Positions 29,085 to 37,306 of a DNA stretch of 64,000 nt are shown here, piece by piece. The stretch covers positions 1,063,655 to 1,127,654 of the forward strand of contig NZ_RRUE01000002.1 in NCBI RefSeq assembly GCF_003892345.1, read 5' to 3'. The DNA is from Lautropia dentalis. Lineage in GTDB: Bacteria > Pseudomonadota > Gammaproteobacteria > Burkholderiales > Burkholderiaceae_E. Position numbers and translations under genes: made by a program. The notes beneath the pieces were generated by a model, which worked only from the letters and a program-made list of their open reading frames with translations, was not told where the DNA came from and did no database searches. Within the stretch, counting starts at the first letter, position 1. Every line of letters starts with the position of its first letter.

Positions 29085-29543
29085 TTATATCCAGCGGCGT
29101 GTGCGCTGGCAGAACTGCTCCCAGTCTTCTCCAAACTTTTCCGCCAGCACACGCTCTTCCGGTGCAATCTGGAAGCGGTTGATGAACGCCACATACGCCC
29201 AGATGCCCAGCCACGGCGTCAGCTGCCCCAGCCACAGTGCCCAGGCGGCCAGAAAAAGCGCCATGCCCAGGTACATCGGGTTGCGCGTGAAGCGGTAGAT
29301 GCCGCCCGTGACCAGCGCCGAAGTCCGTTCCGGCCGGTGCGGGTTGACCGTGGTGCGCTGGCGGGCAAAGGCGAACACGCCAGCCATGCCCGAGAAAAAG
29401 CCCGCCGCTGCAAGAGCCAGGGCCGCCCCGGTGGAAACTGCCTGGGGCAAGGGCAGGGCCACCAGCGGCAGCCAGCTGGCCAGCAGCTTCATCAGGCTGG
29501 CGCAGAGCAGCATCACGATGGGCGGGTGGAGTTTGAGTTCCAT
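29085..29543 (-). CDS. Isoprenylcysteine carboxyl methyltransferase-like membrane protein
   Basis: A 152-residue integral membrane protein with about four helices. The C-terminal half has the ICMT/PEMT signature: NPHRPERTSALVTGGIYRFTRNPMYLGM, then EERVLAEKFGEDWEQFCQRTRRWI, the SAM-binding region of this methyltransferase superfamily. The substrate in bacteria is unknown. It stands alone on the minus strand. Confidence 0.82.
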   Translation of the reverse strand: MELKLHPPIVMLLCASLMKLLASWLPLVALPLPQAVSTGAALALAAAGFFSGMAGVFAFARQRTTVNPHRPERTSALVTGGIYRFTRNPMYLGMALFLAAWALWLGQLTPWLGIWAYVAFINRFQIAPEERVLAEKFGEDWEQFCQRTRRWI

Positions 29544-29686
29544 GATGTCGGGTTGTGATGTCGGGTTGCCTTATGGTTTTCCGAAAGTCGATGGTCTGGG
29601 GCAGGGGAAGTGTCAGTTTGCTGTTTATGAAACCAGTAGTTGTTGCATAATTGGTGGCATATAAACAACGCTGCAAGAGACGTCAG

Positions 29687-30265
29687 ATGACGACTGTTCG
29701 TATCCCCAACTGGAATCGCGCGGGTGTGTTGCCACCTTTCATTCCGTCCCGTCCTGTCAGCCAGGATCGCTCGCCTTACCGGGTCACGCTGTCAGACCTG
29801 ATCGAGCACTTTGGCACAACGCCAGCACGCCGAAAGATTCTCGCGGGGTTCCTGGGATTCCGGGCGGCCCTGCACGATATGGGCTTTGTTGACGGCTTTC
29901 AGTGGCTCAATGGTAGCTTTACCGAACGGGTTGAGCAGTCACGGCTTCGCCGGCCTCCTAGGGATATGGACGTTGTGACCTTTGTTCGCAGGCCTCCGGC
30001 ATTCAAGCCGGCGGAGCACCATCGCTATCTGTTTGATACGGACGCGGTCCGGGCACGTTTCCTGACAGACAGCTACTATGTGGCGCTGGATACGCAGAGC
30101 CAGGAGGAGCTGGTGACAGTCTGCACTTATTGGTACAGCATGTGGTCCCATCGCCGTCGGGATCTGCTCTGGAAAGGTTTCCTGCAGATCGATCTTGGGC
30201 CGGGGCAAGATACCGTAGCAAGAGAAAGGCTGGCATCGCTGGACGCATTGGGAGGGCAGTCATGA
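29687..30265 (+). CDS. Nucleotidyltransferase-like protein (DUF6932 type), first gene of a two-gene cassette
   Basis: A 192-residue soluble protein. NGSF at residues 75-78 followed after 14 residues by DMD at 93-95 fits the minimal nucleotidyltransferase pattern hGS...D-h-D. The N-terminus (PNWNRAGVLPPF) and C-terminus (YWYSMWSHRRRDLLWKGFLQIDL) look like the DUF6932 family as I remember it; I cannot run a search. It overlaps the next gene by ATGA. Such pairs resemble MNT-type toxin-antitoxin or defence modules, but no activity is known. A truncated copy of both genes follows 750 bases downstream. Confidence 0.7.
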   Translation: MTTVRIPNWNRAGVLPPFIPSRPVSQDRSPYRVTLSDLIEHFGTTPARRKILAGFLGFRAALHDMGFVDGFQWLNGSFTERVEQSRLRRPPRDMDVVTFVRRPPAFKPAEHHRYLFDTDAVRARFLTDSYYVALDTQSQEELVTVCTYWYSMWSHRRRDLLWKGFLQIDLGPGQDTVARERLASLDALGGQS

Positions 30266-30969
30266 GTTGTGAAGAGCGCTTGAACCTGTTGTCGGAGCGC
30301 GCCCTTTTGCAGGAGATGCTGGCCGGGCTTTCGGCAGATGCATGGATGAGCCGCCTGGGGTTCGAATCCCGTATACGTGATATCGATGAACAGCTGGCCA
30401 GCATGCCGGAGAATCAGCCAGAGCCTGTCAGGGCCATCCTTGCTTTCGGCGGTCAACCGGTTGTGGACGAGTCCGGCATGGCTGCCGATTCTGGTCTGAA
30501 GGCCATGGGCTGCTTCGTTGAACTGGTTGCTGCCGTGGGCTGGTCTCTGGCGTCCCGGGCCCAGGGCCACCCGGTGTGGGACCCCAGTCAGCTCCTGATT
30601 ACCGGTGTTGTGACCGAGCCCTTTGGCTTCGTGATGCAGGAGCGTATCCCCGGATCGTTGCCGCCTGAAGGTGAGAGTCTGGTGGCCATGGCCATGGCAC
30701 ATACCCAGCGTCTGCTGGAGGCGGTGGCTGGTGATAGCGATACATCGGCTGGTGTCGTATCAGGGTTTTCCCCCTATGTTGTTGAAAAGCTCAGGGAATT
30801 TTTGAGCGTGCTTGTGGGGAGCGGGGCCGTGGCCACGCTGGAATATGAGGGCAAGCATACTGGCTTCGAAAGTGTGGTTCAGGTGAGCCGCAGCCTGAAG
30901 CGTTTGACGGACCTACAGATGCCCAGGGAGGGCAGTGCTGTGCCGCTGGAGGCACGTTTATCGGCCTGA
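30262..30969 (+). CDS. Conserved hypothetical partner of the nucleotidyltransferase-like protein
   Basis: A 235-residue soluble protein. Residues 1-50 are a charged helical hairpin (EERLNLLSERALLQEML, then IRDIDEQLASMP), likely a coiled coil. Residues 57-200 form an alpha/beta domain starting AILAFGGQPVVDESGMAADSG and including LLITGVVTEPFGFVMQE. I do not recognise a catalytic motif. Its start codon lies inside the stop of the preceding gene, so the two are probably translated together and may form a complex. A perfect GC hairpin follows 10 bases after its stop. Confidence 0.7.
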   Translation: MSCEERLNLLSERALLQEMLAGLSADAWMSRLGFESRIRDIDEQLASMPENQPEPVRAILAFGGQPVVDESGMAADSGLKAMGCFVELVAAVGWSLASRAQGHPVWDPSQLLITGVVTEPFGFVMQERIPGSLPPEGESLVAMAMAHTQRLLEAVAGDSDTSAGVVSGFSPYVVEKLREFLSVLVGSGAVATLEYEGKHTGFESVVQVSRSLKRLTDLQMPREGSAVPLEARLSA

Positions 30970-30979
30970 AGAGGGCGAC

Positions 30980-30999
30980 GGGGGGCGATGGTGCCCCCC
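30980..30999 (+). terminator. Hairpin after the two-gene cassette
   Basis: GGGGGGC-GATGGT-GCCCCCC is a perfect 7-bp stem and 6-base loop directly after the cassette's second stop. No long T-run follows. Confidence 0.5.
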
Positions 31000-31020
31000 T
31001 CTCAGCTGTCAGCGTGGATT

Positions 31021-31155
31021 GCATACTGGTACAGCATGTGGTCCCATCGCAGGGACGGATCGTGGAAAGGGTTTCTTCAGCTGGATCTGCATCAGGCACG
31101 TGATGCCGATGCGCGAGAGTGGTTGATGCTCAATGCAGGAGAGGTGCAATCATGA
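31021..31155 (+). pseudogene. Truncated second copy of the nucleotidyltransferase-like gene (C-terminal 44 codons)
   Basis: The frame reads AYWYSMWSHRRDGSWKGFLQ and so on to a stop, matching residues 148-192 of the intact protein at 29687-30265 (CTYWYSMWSHRRRDLLWKGFLQ). The similarity begins abruptly near 31018; everything upstream in that gene is missing. The final ATGA overlap with the following fragment is kept exactly, so this is half of a degraded cassette. Confidence 0.8.
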
Positions 31156-31400
31156 GTCGGGAAGAACGCATGCAACTGCTGGCGGAACGTACGTTTCTGA
31201 AAAGGCTGATGGAGCGGACACCCGCCAAGGCACGCCTGACAATAATGAGCGACAAGCACCGGTTGCGGCAGATCGAGGAACGTCTTGCCAGCCTTCCTCC
31301 GCCCTGCTGCGGCCGGGCTGATTCCCGTTGTTCGCAACGCGTCAAATCAATCTGCTGTTGCTGTCAACTGGCTGATGGATTTGACGGCAAACGAGAGTGA
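31152..31400 (+). pseudogene. Truncated second copy of the partner gene (N-terminal part)
   Basis: The frame starts MSREERMQLLAERTFLKRLM and continues to RQIEERLASLP, matching residues 1-49 of the intact partner (MSCEERLNLLSERALLQEML, IRDIDEQLASMP). After about 31300 the similarity stops and the frame runs through unrelated sequence (the antisense-free start of a beta-lactamase fragment in another frame) to a stop at 31400. The copies differ at roughly 40% of positions, so this is not a recent duplication. Confidence 0.78.
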
Positions 31401-31563
31401 TCCCGTCTATATGCACACCGGAGAAACGGGTGGATTTTCATCCCTCTGTGTTTTTCAGCGCAAAAGCCGTCGAGGTGTGGTGGCACTGTCGGCGACGAGG
31501 GGCGATGGCATGGCACTCAACGCTGTTGCGGAACGTGCCATGGGAGGGAGCATCCCGGCTTGA
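31318..31563 (+). pseudogene. C-terminal fragment of a class C beta-lactamase-like serine hydrolase
   Basis: The frame encodes VVRNASNQSAVAVNWLMD, DPVYMHTGETGGFSSLCVFQ, RKSRRGVVALSAT and a MGGSIPA end. This aligns over about 79 residues with the C-terminus (303-381) of the intact enzyme at 46519-47664 (LVRDASGQTGYAVNWQMD, DPVYSHGGATAGFSAICAFQ, RKSRRGVVVLDAT, MGGGIAG). The N-terminal 300 residues, including the Ser-x-x-Lys motif, are absent. An in-frame ATG at 31285 exists but expression is doubtful. Confidence 0.82.
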
Positions 31564-31584
31564 AAATCCAGCAAGCAGGCTTTC

Positions 31585-31665
31585 GCCTTCCTGTTTGACC
31601 AGCGTCGGTGGTGACTTGTCAACCCTGCCCTGTGGGGCGACGGATATCAGACCGCCGCACCTCAT
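31585..31665 (-). pseudogene. Truncated MazF-type toxin gene
   Basis: The ATG overlaps the antitoxin stop by ATGA, and the first 26 codons read MRCGGLISVAPQGR then VDKSPPTLVKQ, which fits the MazF/PemK start (M-R-x-G-x-[LI]-[VI]-x-V-x-x-Q-G...K-x-R-P-A-L-V-x-Q). The conserved Gly-Asp and Arg-Pro positions are already changed. Beyond about residue 27 the frame enters sequence antisense to the beta-lactamase fragment, so the catalytic C-terminal part is lost. Confidence 0.6.
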
Positions 31666-31898
31666 GCTTTCCACTCATCCAGACCGGCCAGAAAGTCGTC
31701 CGCTGCAGCGTCCGTGAAAGCCCGCAGTCCAGAGTCGTCTTTTTCGGCGTCGGCAATCAGCCGGCTCTGGCGGCGGTATTCCTCATCGAAACCGGGGCGT
31801 CGGGTATCCGGTATCCAGATGAGCACTGGCCGCAGTCCAGCCTTTCGCAAGGCGAGGTGCTGCTCTTGTACTCGCTGGTTTATGGTCGGTGCCGGCAT
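31662..31898 (-). CDS. MazE-type antitoxin (DUF3018-like), orphaned
   Basis: A 78-residue protein starting MPAPTINQRVQEQHLALRKAG and containing LRPVLIWIPDTRRPGFDEEYRRQS and the acidic end DAAADDFLAGLDEWKA. This is the pattern of the DUF3018/MazE-like antitoxins that pair with MazF. A GGGGA site precedes the ATG; a longer upstream frame is not homologous. The paired toxin gene downstream is truncated, so the antitoxin no longer has its cognate toxin in this locus. It could still repress transcription or neutralise another MazF. Confidence 0.72.
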   Translation of the reverse strand: MPAPTINQRVQEQHLALRKAGLRPVLIWIPDTRRPGFDEEYRRQSRLIADAEKDDSGLRAFTDAAADDFLAGLDEWKA

Positions 31899-32046
31899 CT
31901 GTGGTCCCCATTTCCGCTGAGTGTACTTGATCGTTATCTCCTGAAGGCGTACCGCTGACCCGCTGAGTCCATGGCACACCCAGGGCTCCACAGGCGTGCC
32001 CCCGCCCTGTGGCGCTACCCCCAGACACCATCCACCCCAAAACACA

Positions 32047-32068
32047 AACGCCCCCATCCGGAGGCGTT
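32047..32068 (-). terminator. Terminator for the porin gene
   Basis: On the minus strand AACGCC and GGCGTT form a stem with a GC-rich loop, followed by TTTGTGTTTTGGGG. It lies 100 bases after the porin stop. Confidence 0.5.
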
Positions 32069-32167
32069 CGAAACACGGCAACAGCCGCAAGGCCGAACCC
32101 CGCGGCCCGGCCCGTATTTCCATGGCCACGGCCCCAGCCACCGGGCCGGCGCCGTGTCATCAGGACA

Positions 32168-32791
32168 TCAGAAGTAGTACCGCAGACCCACCGAGAACTC
32201 GTGGGCGTTGATGTCCTTGTCCATGTGGTTGTAGCGATAGCCGGCGTCCAGCGCCATTTCTTCGCTGAGCTTGTAGTTCACGCCCAGCAGCAGGCCCACG
32301 CCGGTTTTCGTCTTGCTTTGCGAGGACGAGAAGCGCTCGCCCGCGGCAGCGTAGCCGGCCGAGTATTTCAGCTTGTTGACGCCCAGACGGCCGCCCACGT
32401 ACGGGGTGAAATCGCCACCCAGGTCGATGTCATAGATGGCGGACAGACCCAGGCTGTTGGCTTTCACGCCGGCGGTCTGGTTCACACCAGCGGCCGAGGT
32501 GTAGCTTTCCTTCATGTCCTTGTAGTGGGTGAAGTCCACCGCCACGCGCAGACCGTTGCCCAGCTCGTAACCGGCCGAGAGGCGGGGCATGAAGCCCGAT
32601 TCCTTGTAGGAATCCTTGATCTTGCTGCCCACGTTGCTGACGCGCAGCTTGGTGTTGTCGTCCACTTTCAGGTGGCCCAGGCCGATGTCGCCCTGGATGT
32701 AGGCGCCGGTGGCTGCGCCAGCAGCAGCCGAGAAGGACAGGGCAGCAGCGGCCGTGATGGCCAGCAGGGTGGATTGGGTTTTCTTGCTCAT
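32168..32791 (-). CDS. Opacity-type outer-membrane beta-barrel protein
   Basis: A 207-residue protein with a Sec signal (about residues 1-26, ending AGAA) and an eight-stranded beta-barrel pattern of alternating residues: YIQGDIGLGHLKV, RLSAGYELGNGLRVAVDF, TPYVGGRLGVNKLKY, GVGLLLGVNYKLS and a final strand ending GLRYYF with the terminal Phe needed for BAM insertion. It resembles the NspA/Opa small porin family. Ligand or adhesion role is unknown. It is transcribed alone, with a long upstream region. Confidence 0.8.
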   Translation of the reverse strand: MSKKTQSTLLAITAAAALSFSAAAGAATGAYIQGDIGLGHLKVDDNTKLRVSNVGSKIKDSYKESGFMPRLSAGYELGNGLRVAVDFTHYKDMKESYTSAAGVNQTAGVKANSLGLSAIYDIDLGGDFTPYVGGRLGVNKLKYSAGYAAAGERFSSSQSKTKTGVGLLLGVNYKLSEEMALDAGYRYNHMDKDINAHEFSVGLRYYF

Positions 32792-33524
32792 GATCTTGCC
32801 TGAGTGTTTGTTGTGGTTCCATGGGGGAGAGCGGCTCTGCCTTCTGCCGTGGCTGCTGCCCGACCAGCATCCCTGCGGGTGTGTCCGTGGGACTGTCCGC
32901 GGGGGTATCCCCGTGAGGGCCGGTACCGGAATCAGCCTCTCCTGTCCTTTCCAACGCCCATCGATGGCCGGTGGTGGACAGAAGCATGGGGCATCGAGCC
33001 TGCATCAGATATTTTTGATGTGAATGGCTGGCAAGGGCGTCTGCCTTTGTCCTCCACCCGCACCGGCACGGTATCTGCTGCTCTCCTGCGAGTCCAGACT
33101 AGCACGGCGTCATCAACGAACCGTGAATAAGCCGTGCAAATAATGACACGACATGGTGATTCTGTGACTTTGCGCACGGTTTGGCCTGATTTATTTCGGG
33201 GGTTTGACAGACCTGTGTTGCGCTGTCGCCACGGCACAACATGATTCATGGATCAAATAATGATTCTGCTTTCTGTTCAGACGGATGGTTTCCTTTCTCT
33301 CCGCAGTATCCCACTGTGCCTGCCCTGTCTTCAGCAGCGTGCGACGGCTGATCCTCCTGGTCACGATGCCGGGATCACCGGTCACGATCACCGGAATGTG
33401 CAGTGGATCATGAAGGCCGGGGCCTGCCCTCCCGCACTGCCATGCTGGTCATCCGCGGGAACCCCGCTGATTTGTGACACACTTTGATTCTTTCTCATTT
33501 GGCCGGCTGGGGCCGGGGTACGTG
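32792..33524. other. Long intergenic region upstream of the porin and argC
   Basis: 733 bases without a supportable gene between divergent genes. The part from 33100 to 33260 is clearly less GC-rich than its surroundings and includes TTGACA at 33207-33212. Near 33363-33400 short repeats GGTCACGAT and ATCACCGG each occur twice, about 130 bases before argC. No known ArgR box was recognised. Confidence 0.4.
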
Positions 33525-34589
33525 ATGAGTCTCTATTCGGTTTTCGTGGATGGGCAGGAAGGGACGACGGGGCTGCAGATTCATGAGTATCTGCGCCGGC
33601 GAACGGATGTATCGGTGTTGCGGATCGACCCAGCGCTGCGCAAGGATCCGGCCGAGCGGGCGCGGTTGCTGAACTCGGCCGACGTGGCCTTTCTGTGCCT
33701 GCCGGATGCCGCGGCGCGCGAGTCGGTGGCGCTGATCGGCAATCCGGCCACCTGCGTGATCGATACCAGCACGGCACACCGGGTGGATCCGGCCTGGGCC
33801 TATGGGTTGCCGGAGCTGGCGCCGGAACAGCGCGCACGCATCCGCGGCAGCAAGCGCATTGCCAATCCGGGCTGCCATGCCACGGCCTTCATTTTGGCGG
33901 TGCGGCCGCTGGTGGACGCCGGCCTGCTGCCGGCCGACTGGCCCGTGTCGGCCACCTCGCACACCGGTTATTCGGGCGGGGGCAAGCAGATGATCGCCCA
34001 GTATCGCGAGGCGCTGGCCGGACTGACGGCGGGGGCCGCGCTGGCCGGCCCGGCGGACAATACAGCGGGCATGGGCACGGTAGCGGCCAGCCGCGCGCTG
34101 GCCGGTGATGGGGCGGCGGCTGTGCTGGCGCCACGTCCCTATGCACTGGGGCTGGCGCACAAGCACCTGCCCGAAATGCAGCGCTACGGCGCGTTGGACA
34201 GGGTACCGCTGTTCATGCCGGTGGTGGGGCCGTGGTACAAGGGGCTGGCCGTGTCGGTGCCGCTGGACCTGGCCGCCATTCGGGCTGCCACGCGGGGACA
34301 CCAGACCGCCATCGACCGCGCCGCCATTCATGCTGCTCTGGCGGCCCGCTATGCGGGCGAGCCGTTCGTGACGGTGCAGCCGCTGGCACTGGACGAAGCC
34401 GTACCGGGCGGCTTTTTCGATGTGCAGGGCTGCAACGGCACCAATCGCGCCGACCTGTTCGTGCTGGGCAACGACGATCAGTGCGTGCTGATGGCCCGCA
34501 TCGACAACCTGGGCAAGGGCGCCAGCGGTGCGGCCGTGCAGGCCATGAACATCCACCTGGGCCTGGACGAGACGCTGGGGCTGGTGTGA
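33525..34589 (+). CDS. argC: N-acetyl-gamma-glutamyl-phosphate reductase, short type
   Basis: A 354-residue NADPH-dependent reductase of arginine synthesis. The nucleotide-binding start reads FVDGQEGTTGLQIHEYL, the shorter ArgC type seen in Proteobacteria such as Burkholderia, and the catalytic cysteine is Cys117 in IANPGCHATAF. The substrate loop ATSHTGYSGGGKQ and the end GCNGTNRADLFV are normal. I chose the ATG giving MSLYSVFVDG; the frame stays open 51 bases upstream. No other arginine genes are adjacent. Confidence 0.93.
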   Translation: MSLYSVFVDGQEGTTGLQIHEYLRRRTDVSVLRIDPALRKDPAERARLLNSADVAFLCLPDAAARESVALIGNPATCVIDTSTAHRVDPAWAYGLPELAPEQRARIRGSKRIANPGCHATAFILAVRPLVDAGLLPADWPVSATSHTGYSGGGKQMIAQYREALAGLTAGAALAGPADNTAGMGTVAASRALAGDGAAAVLAPRPYALGLAHKHLPEMQRYGALDRVPLFMPVVGPWYKGLAVSVPLDLAAIRAATRGHQTAIDRAAIHAALAARYAGEPFVTVQPLALDEAVPGGFFDVQGCNGTNRADLFVLGNDDQCVLMARIDNLGKGASGAAVQAMNIHLGLDETLGLV

Positions 34590-34749
34590 CTGTCTGACTT
34601 CTCAGGCTGTTTCAGCCCTGGACGCACTCACCCTGGTACCGCGGGTGCATGAAGGCAGATACATCGGGCATCGGAAGCGCCGGGATACAGCGATGCCGGC
34701 CGGCGCGCACGCCACGCGCCATCTCACCCGACATGTCGAGGCAGGAACG

Positions 34750-35073
34750 TTACGCAGCCTTGTTGCCTTCCGGAATGAGCTTCTGCAGCTCGCCCGACTC
34801 GGCCATTTCGGCCATGATGTCGGTACCGCCGATGAACTCGCCGTTGATGTAGAGCTGCGGAATGGTGGGCCAGTTGGAGTAGTCCTTCACGGCCTGGCGC
34901 ACCTCTTCATCTTCGAGGATGTTGATGGTGACCAGCTGGCGGATGCCGGCGTTTTTCAGGATCTGGATGGCCTTGCCCGAGAAACCACATTGCGGAAACT
35001 GGGCCGTGCCCTTCATGAAGAGCACCACCGGGTGCTCGTTGACGGTCTGGTGTACGAATTCTTTGGCGTCCAT
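34750..35073 (-). CDS. grxD: Monothiol glutaredoxin, Grx4 type
   Basis: A 107-residue monothiol glutaredoxin with the active site CGFS (Cys29) in FPQCGFSGK, WPTIPQLYING and GGTDIMAEM. Grx4-type proteins bind Fe-S clusters with BolA/IbaG partners and deliver them to targets; ibaG is in this window at 3131. The chosen ATG gives the family's normal length; the frame is open far upstream. In many Burkholderiales grxD directly follows prmC; here they are 12.7 kb apart. Confidence 0.95.
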   Translation of the reverse strand: MDAKEFVHQTVNEHPVVLFMKGTAQFPQCGFSGKAIQILKNAGIRQLVTINILEDEEVRQAVKDYSNWPTIPQLYINGEFIGGTDIMAEMAESGELQKLIPEGNKAA

Positions 35074-35317
35074 GGTGTATAGGGTAGGGAAAGCGGTGAA
35101 TGAAGTGCGGGCTGCCGGGCCCGGCCCAGCCGGTTGAAGCGGCAGGGCCGTTCTCCGGTGCTGCCCGTTGGGGAGTCCCGGCAACGGGCAAAGTGCGAAA
35201 GCATAGCAGGTGCGCGCCCCGCTGTGGCGGCCCGGGCGCCACGGCGGGGGCCGCCTCGTCTCGGACCTCTGCCAGGGGATGATGCACGCCGCAGCAGGCA
35301 ACAGCCACATCGAGCCG

Positions 35318-35385
35318 CCGCCGCCGGTAGCAACCAGCACATTGGGCAGCAACCGCCGCCGGCAGTAACCATATTGGGTAGCGGC
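35318..35385 (+). repeat. 35-bp imperfect tandem repeat between grxD and brnQ
   Basis: CCGCCGCCGG followed by a TAGCAACC- or CAGTAACC-type part and ATTGGG-AGC occurs at 35318 and 35353. The remaining 403-base gap between the divergent genes contains no gene; promoters for grxD and brnQ must lie here but none is clear. Confidence 0.55.
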
Positions 35386-35476
35386 AGGCTCACTACAGCA
35401 GGCAGCGGCTGCAGCAAGCGTGTTGTATTACACTGGTCGGCCTTCTGTCGATTGCATTTGTCAAGAACGCGCTCCC

Positions 35477-36973
35477 GTGAACAGGAACACCTTCGTCATC
35501 GGTTTCATGCTGTTTGCCATCTTCTTTGGCGCCGGCAACCTCATCTTCCCTTCGGCACTGGGCATGGAAAGTGGCCCGGGGTTGTGGGAGGCGCTGCTGG
35601 GGTTCGTGCTGACGGGGGTGGGGCTGCCGCTGCTTGCCATCATCGTCAGCGCCTACTACGACGACGGCTACCGCACGGCGCTGGATCGCATCCACCCGTG
35701 GTTCTCGCTGGCCTTTCTGGCCATCGTCTACCTGACCGTGGGGCCCTTCTTTGCCATTCCGCGCACGGGGGCCACGTCCTTCGAGCTGGCGGTGCTGCCG
35801 TTTCTGACGGGTGGGGGCGCTGGCGATGCCGCGCAGGCCGCGGCAGCCGGTGCGGCGGCGGCTGGTGGTGATGCGGGGGCGCCCGGACAGGGGCCGATGC
35901 TGCTGTTCAGCCTGGCCTACTTCGGCGTGGCCCTGTGGCTGAGCCTGAATCCGTCCAAGATGGTCGAGCGCATAGGCGCCATCCTCACGCCGGTGCTGCT
36001 GGTGTGCATCCTGCTGCTGATCGGCAAAGGGGTGCTGTGGCTGCACGGCCGGCCGCCCACGCTGACGCAGGTGGAGGGCGCCAATGGTTCCATCGCCTTC
36101 GTGAATGGATTCATGGGCGGTTATCTGACCATGGATGTGCTGGGCTCGGTGGCCTACGCGGTGATCGTGCTGACGGCGGTGCGCAGCAAGATGGGCACGG
36201 CCCAGAAGGCGCCAGCCGCTGCCCTGCCGGATGTGGGGGGCGGGGTGGCCGGGAATGATCTTCCCGCCGGTCATGGGGGAGATGAAGCGTCGCTGGTCAT
36301 GTCGGTGGCGCATCAGTCGGCCCTGTCGCGGCGCGAGCTGGTGGTGCAGGCATCGCTGGCGGGCGTGGTGGCGGCCGTGTCGCTGGCCGTCATCTATGTG
36401 GGGCTGGGCTGGGTGAGCAACCGCCTGCCCATCGACCCGTCGGTGGTGGCCGGGGTGAAGGCCAGCGGCAAGGATCTGGGCTCCTTCCTGCTCAACACGG
36501 CAGCGTACGGCACCTTCGGCGAATTCGGCCGGGTGCTGTTCGGGGTGATCGTCACGCTGGCCTGCCTGACCACGGCGGTGGGCCTGATCACCGCCACCAG
36601 CGAATATTTCAATGATGTCTGGCCGCGCATCAGCTACCGCACGTATGCCATTCTCTGCACGCTGGGCAGCTTTGTCGTGGCCAACCAGGGGCTGACGGCC
36701 GTGATCAGCAAGTCGGTGCCGGTGCTGCTGGTGCTGTACCCGATCGTGATGACGCTGCTGGTGCTGATGCTGCTGGAGAATTTCGTCTGGAAGCCGCCGG
36801 TGCTGTCGCAGCGGCTGGCCGTGGGCTTCGTGACGACGGTGTCTGTCCTGTCGGTGGCCGGTGTGGAGGCCGTGAACCGGCTGCCGTGGAAGGAATATTC
36901 GCTGGAATGGGCGCCGTTCGCGGCGCTGGGGATCGTGCTGGGGCTGGTTGGGCGGCGGGAGCGGGCGCCGTGA
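35477..36973 (+). CDS. brnQ: Branched-chain amino acid transport system II carrier protein
   Basis: A 498-residue inner-membrane LIVCS carrier with about 12 helices that imports Leu, Ile and Val using a cation gradient. With the GTG start it begins MNRNTFVIGFMLFAIFFGAGNLIFP (Val as initiator Met), which is the BrnQ N-terminus; GTG at 35420 would add 19 unrelated residues. An Ala/Gly-rich insertion (about residues 116-141) interrupts the third-fourth helix loop, and another at about 240-275 holds Gly/Ala/Asp residues. These are unusual for the family. Confidence 0.87.
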   Translation: MNRNTFVIGFMLFAIFFGAGNLIFPSALGMESGPGLWEALLGFVLTGVGLPLLAIIVSAYYDDGYRTALDRIHPWFSLAFLAIVYLTVGPFFAIPRTGATSFELAVLPFLTGGGAGDAAQAAAAGAAAAGGDAGAPGQGPMLLFSLAYFGVALWLSLNPSKMVERIGAILTPVLLVCILLLIGKGVLWLHGRPPTLTQVEGANGSIAFVNGFMGGYLTMDVLGSVAYAVIVLTAVRSKMGTAQKAPAAALPDVGGGVAGNDLPAGHGGDEASLVMSVAHQSALSRRELVVQASLAGVVAAVSLAVIYVGLGWVSNRLPIDPSVVAGVKASGKDLGSFLLNTAAYGTFGEFGRVLFGVIVTLACLTTAVGLITATSEYFNDVWPRISYRTYAILCTLGSFVVANQGLTAVISKSVPVLLVLYPIVMTLLVLMLLENFVWKPPVLSQRLAVGFVTTVSVLSVAGVEAVNRLPWKEYSLEWAPFAALGIVLGLVGRRERAP

Positions 36974-36991
36974 TGCGCTTCAGTCTGCGCT

Positions 36992-37306
36992 TCAGTCGTC
37001 TGTGTCGTCGCGCAGGATGGTTTCGTAGTCCTGGCCACCGTAGAACACATCGAGGATCGTAACCAGCCCGTCTTCAACGGTATAGGCTATCGTCACCCGT
37101 TTCCTGTAGTGTGTGATCCGCACGCCCGGACGGATATCGTCACGCGGCGTTCCCCGCAGCGGGAACGTGCACATGCTTTCGCATTGCAGGATGACCCCTT
37201 CGGTGAACCGGTCTGCGATATCCGGAGAGCCGAAGCGGGCGATGTATTCGTGCAGATCCGCAAGACTGTTCTCGGCATCGGCCGAGAAGGCGAGCATGAA
37301 CTTCAT
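36992..37306 (-). CDS. ParE/RelE-family toxin
   Basis: A 104-residue protein of the ParE fold: FSADAENSLADLHEYIARFGSP at the start, RDDIRPGVRITHYRKRVTIAYTVEDGLVTILDVFYGGQDYETIL at the end. ParE toxins poison DNA gyrase; RelE relatives cut mRNA, and the sequence favours ParE. It overlaps the upstream antitoxin gene by ATGA. All parts of the fold are present, so the toxin looks intact. Confidence 0.85.
   Translation of the reverse strand: MKFMLAFSADAENSLADLHEYIARFGSPDIADRFTEGVILQCESMCTFPLRGTPRDDIRPGVRITHYRKRVTIAYTVEDGLVTILDVFYGGQDYETILRDDTDD

Noticed and set aside
31438-31584. Continuation of the mazF frame
   Set aside because: After about 27 codons the frame is antisense to the beta-lactamase fragment and has no MazF similarity.
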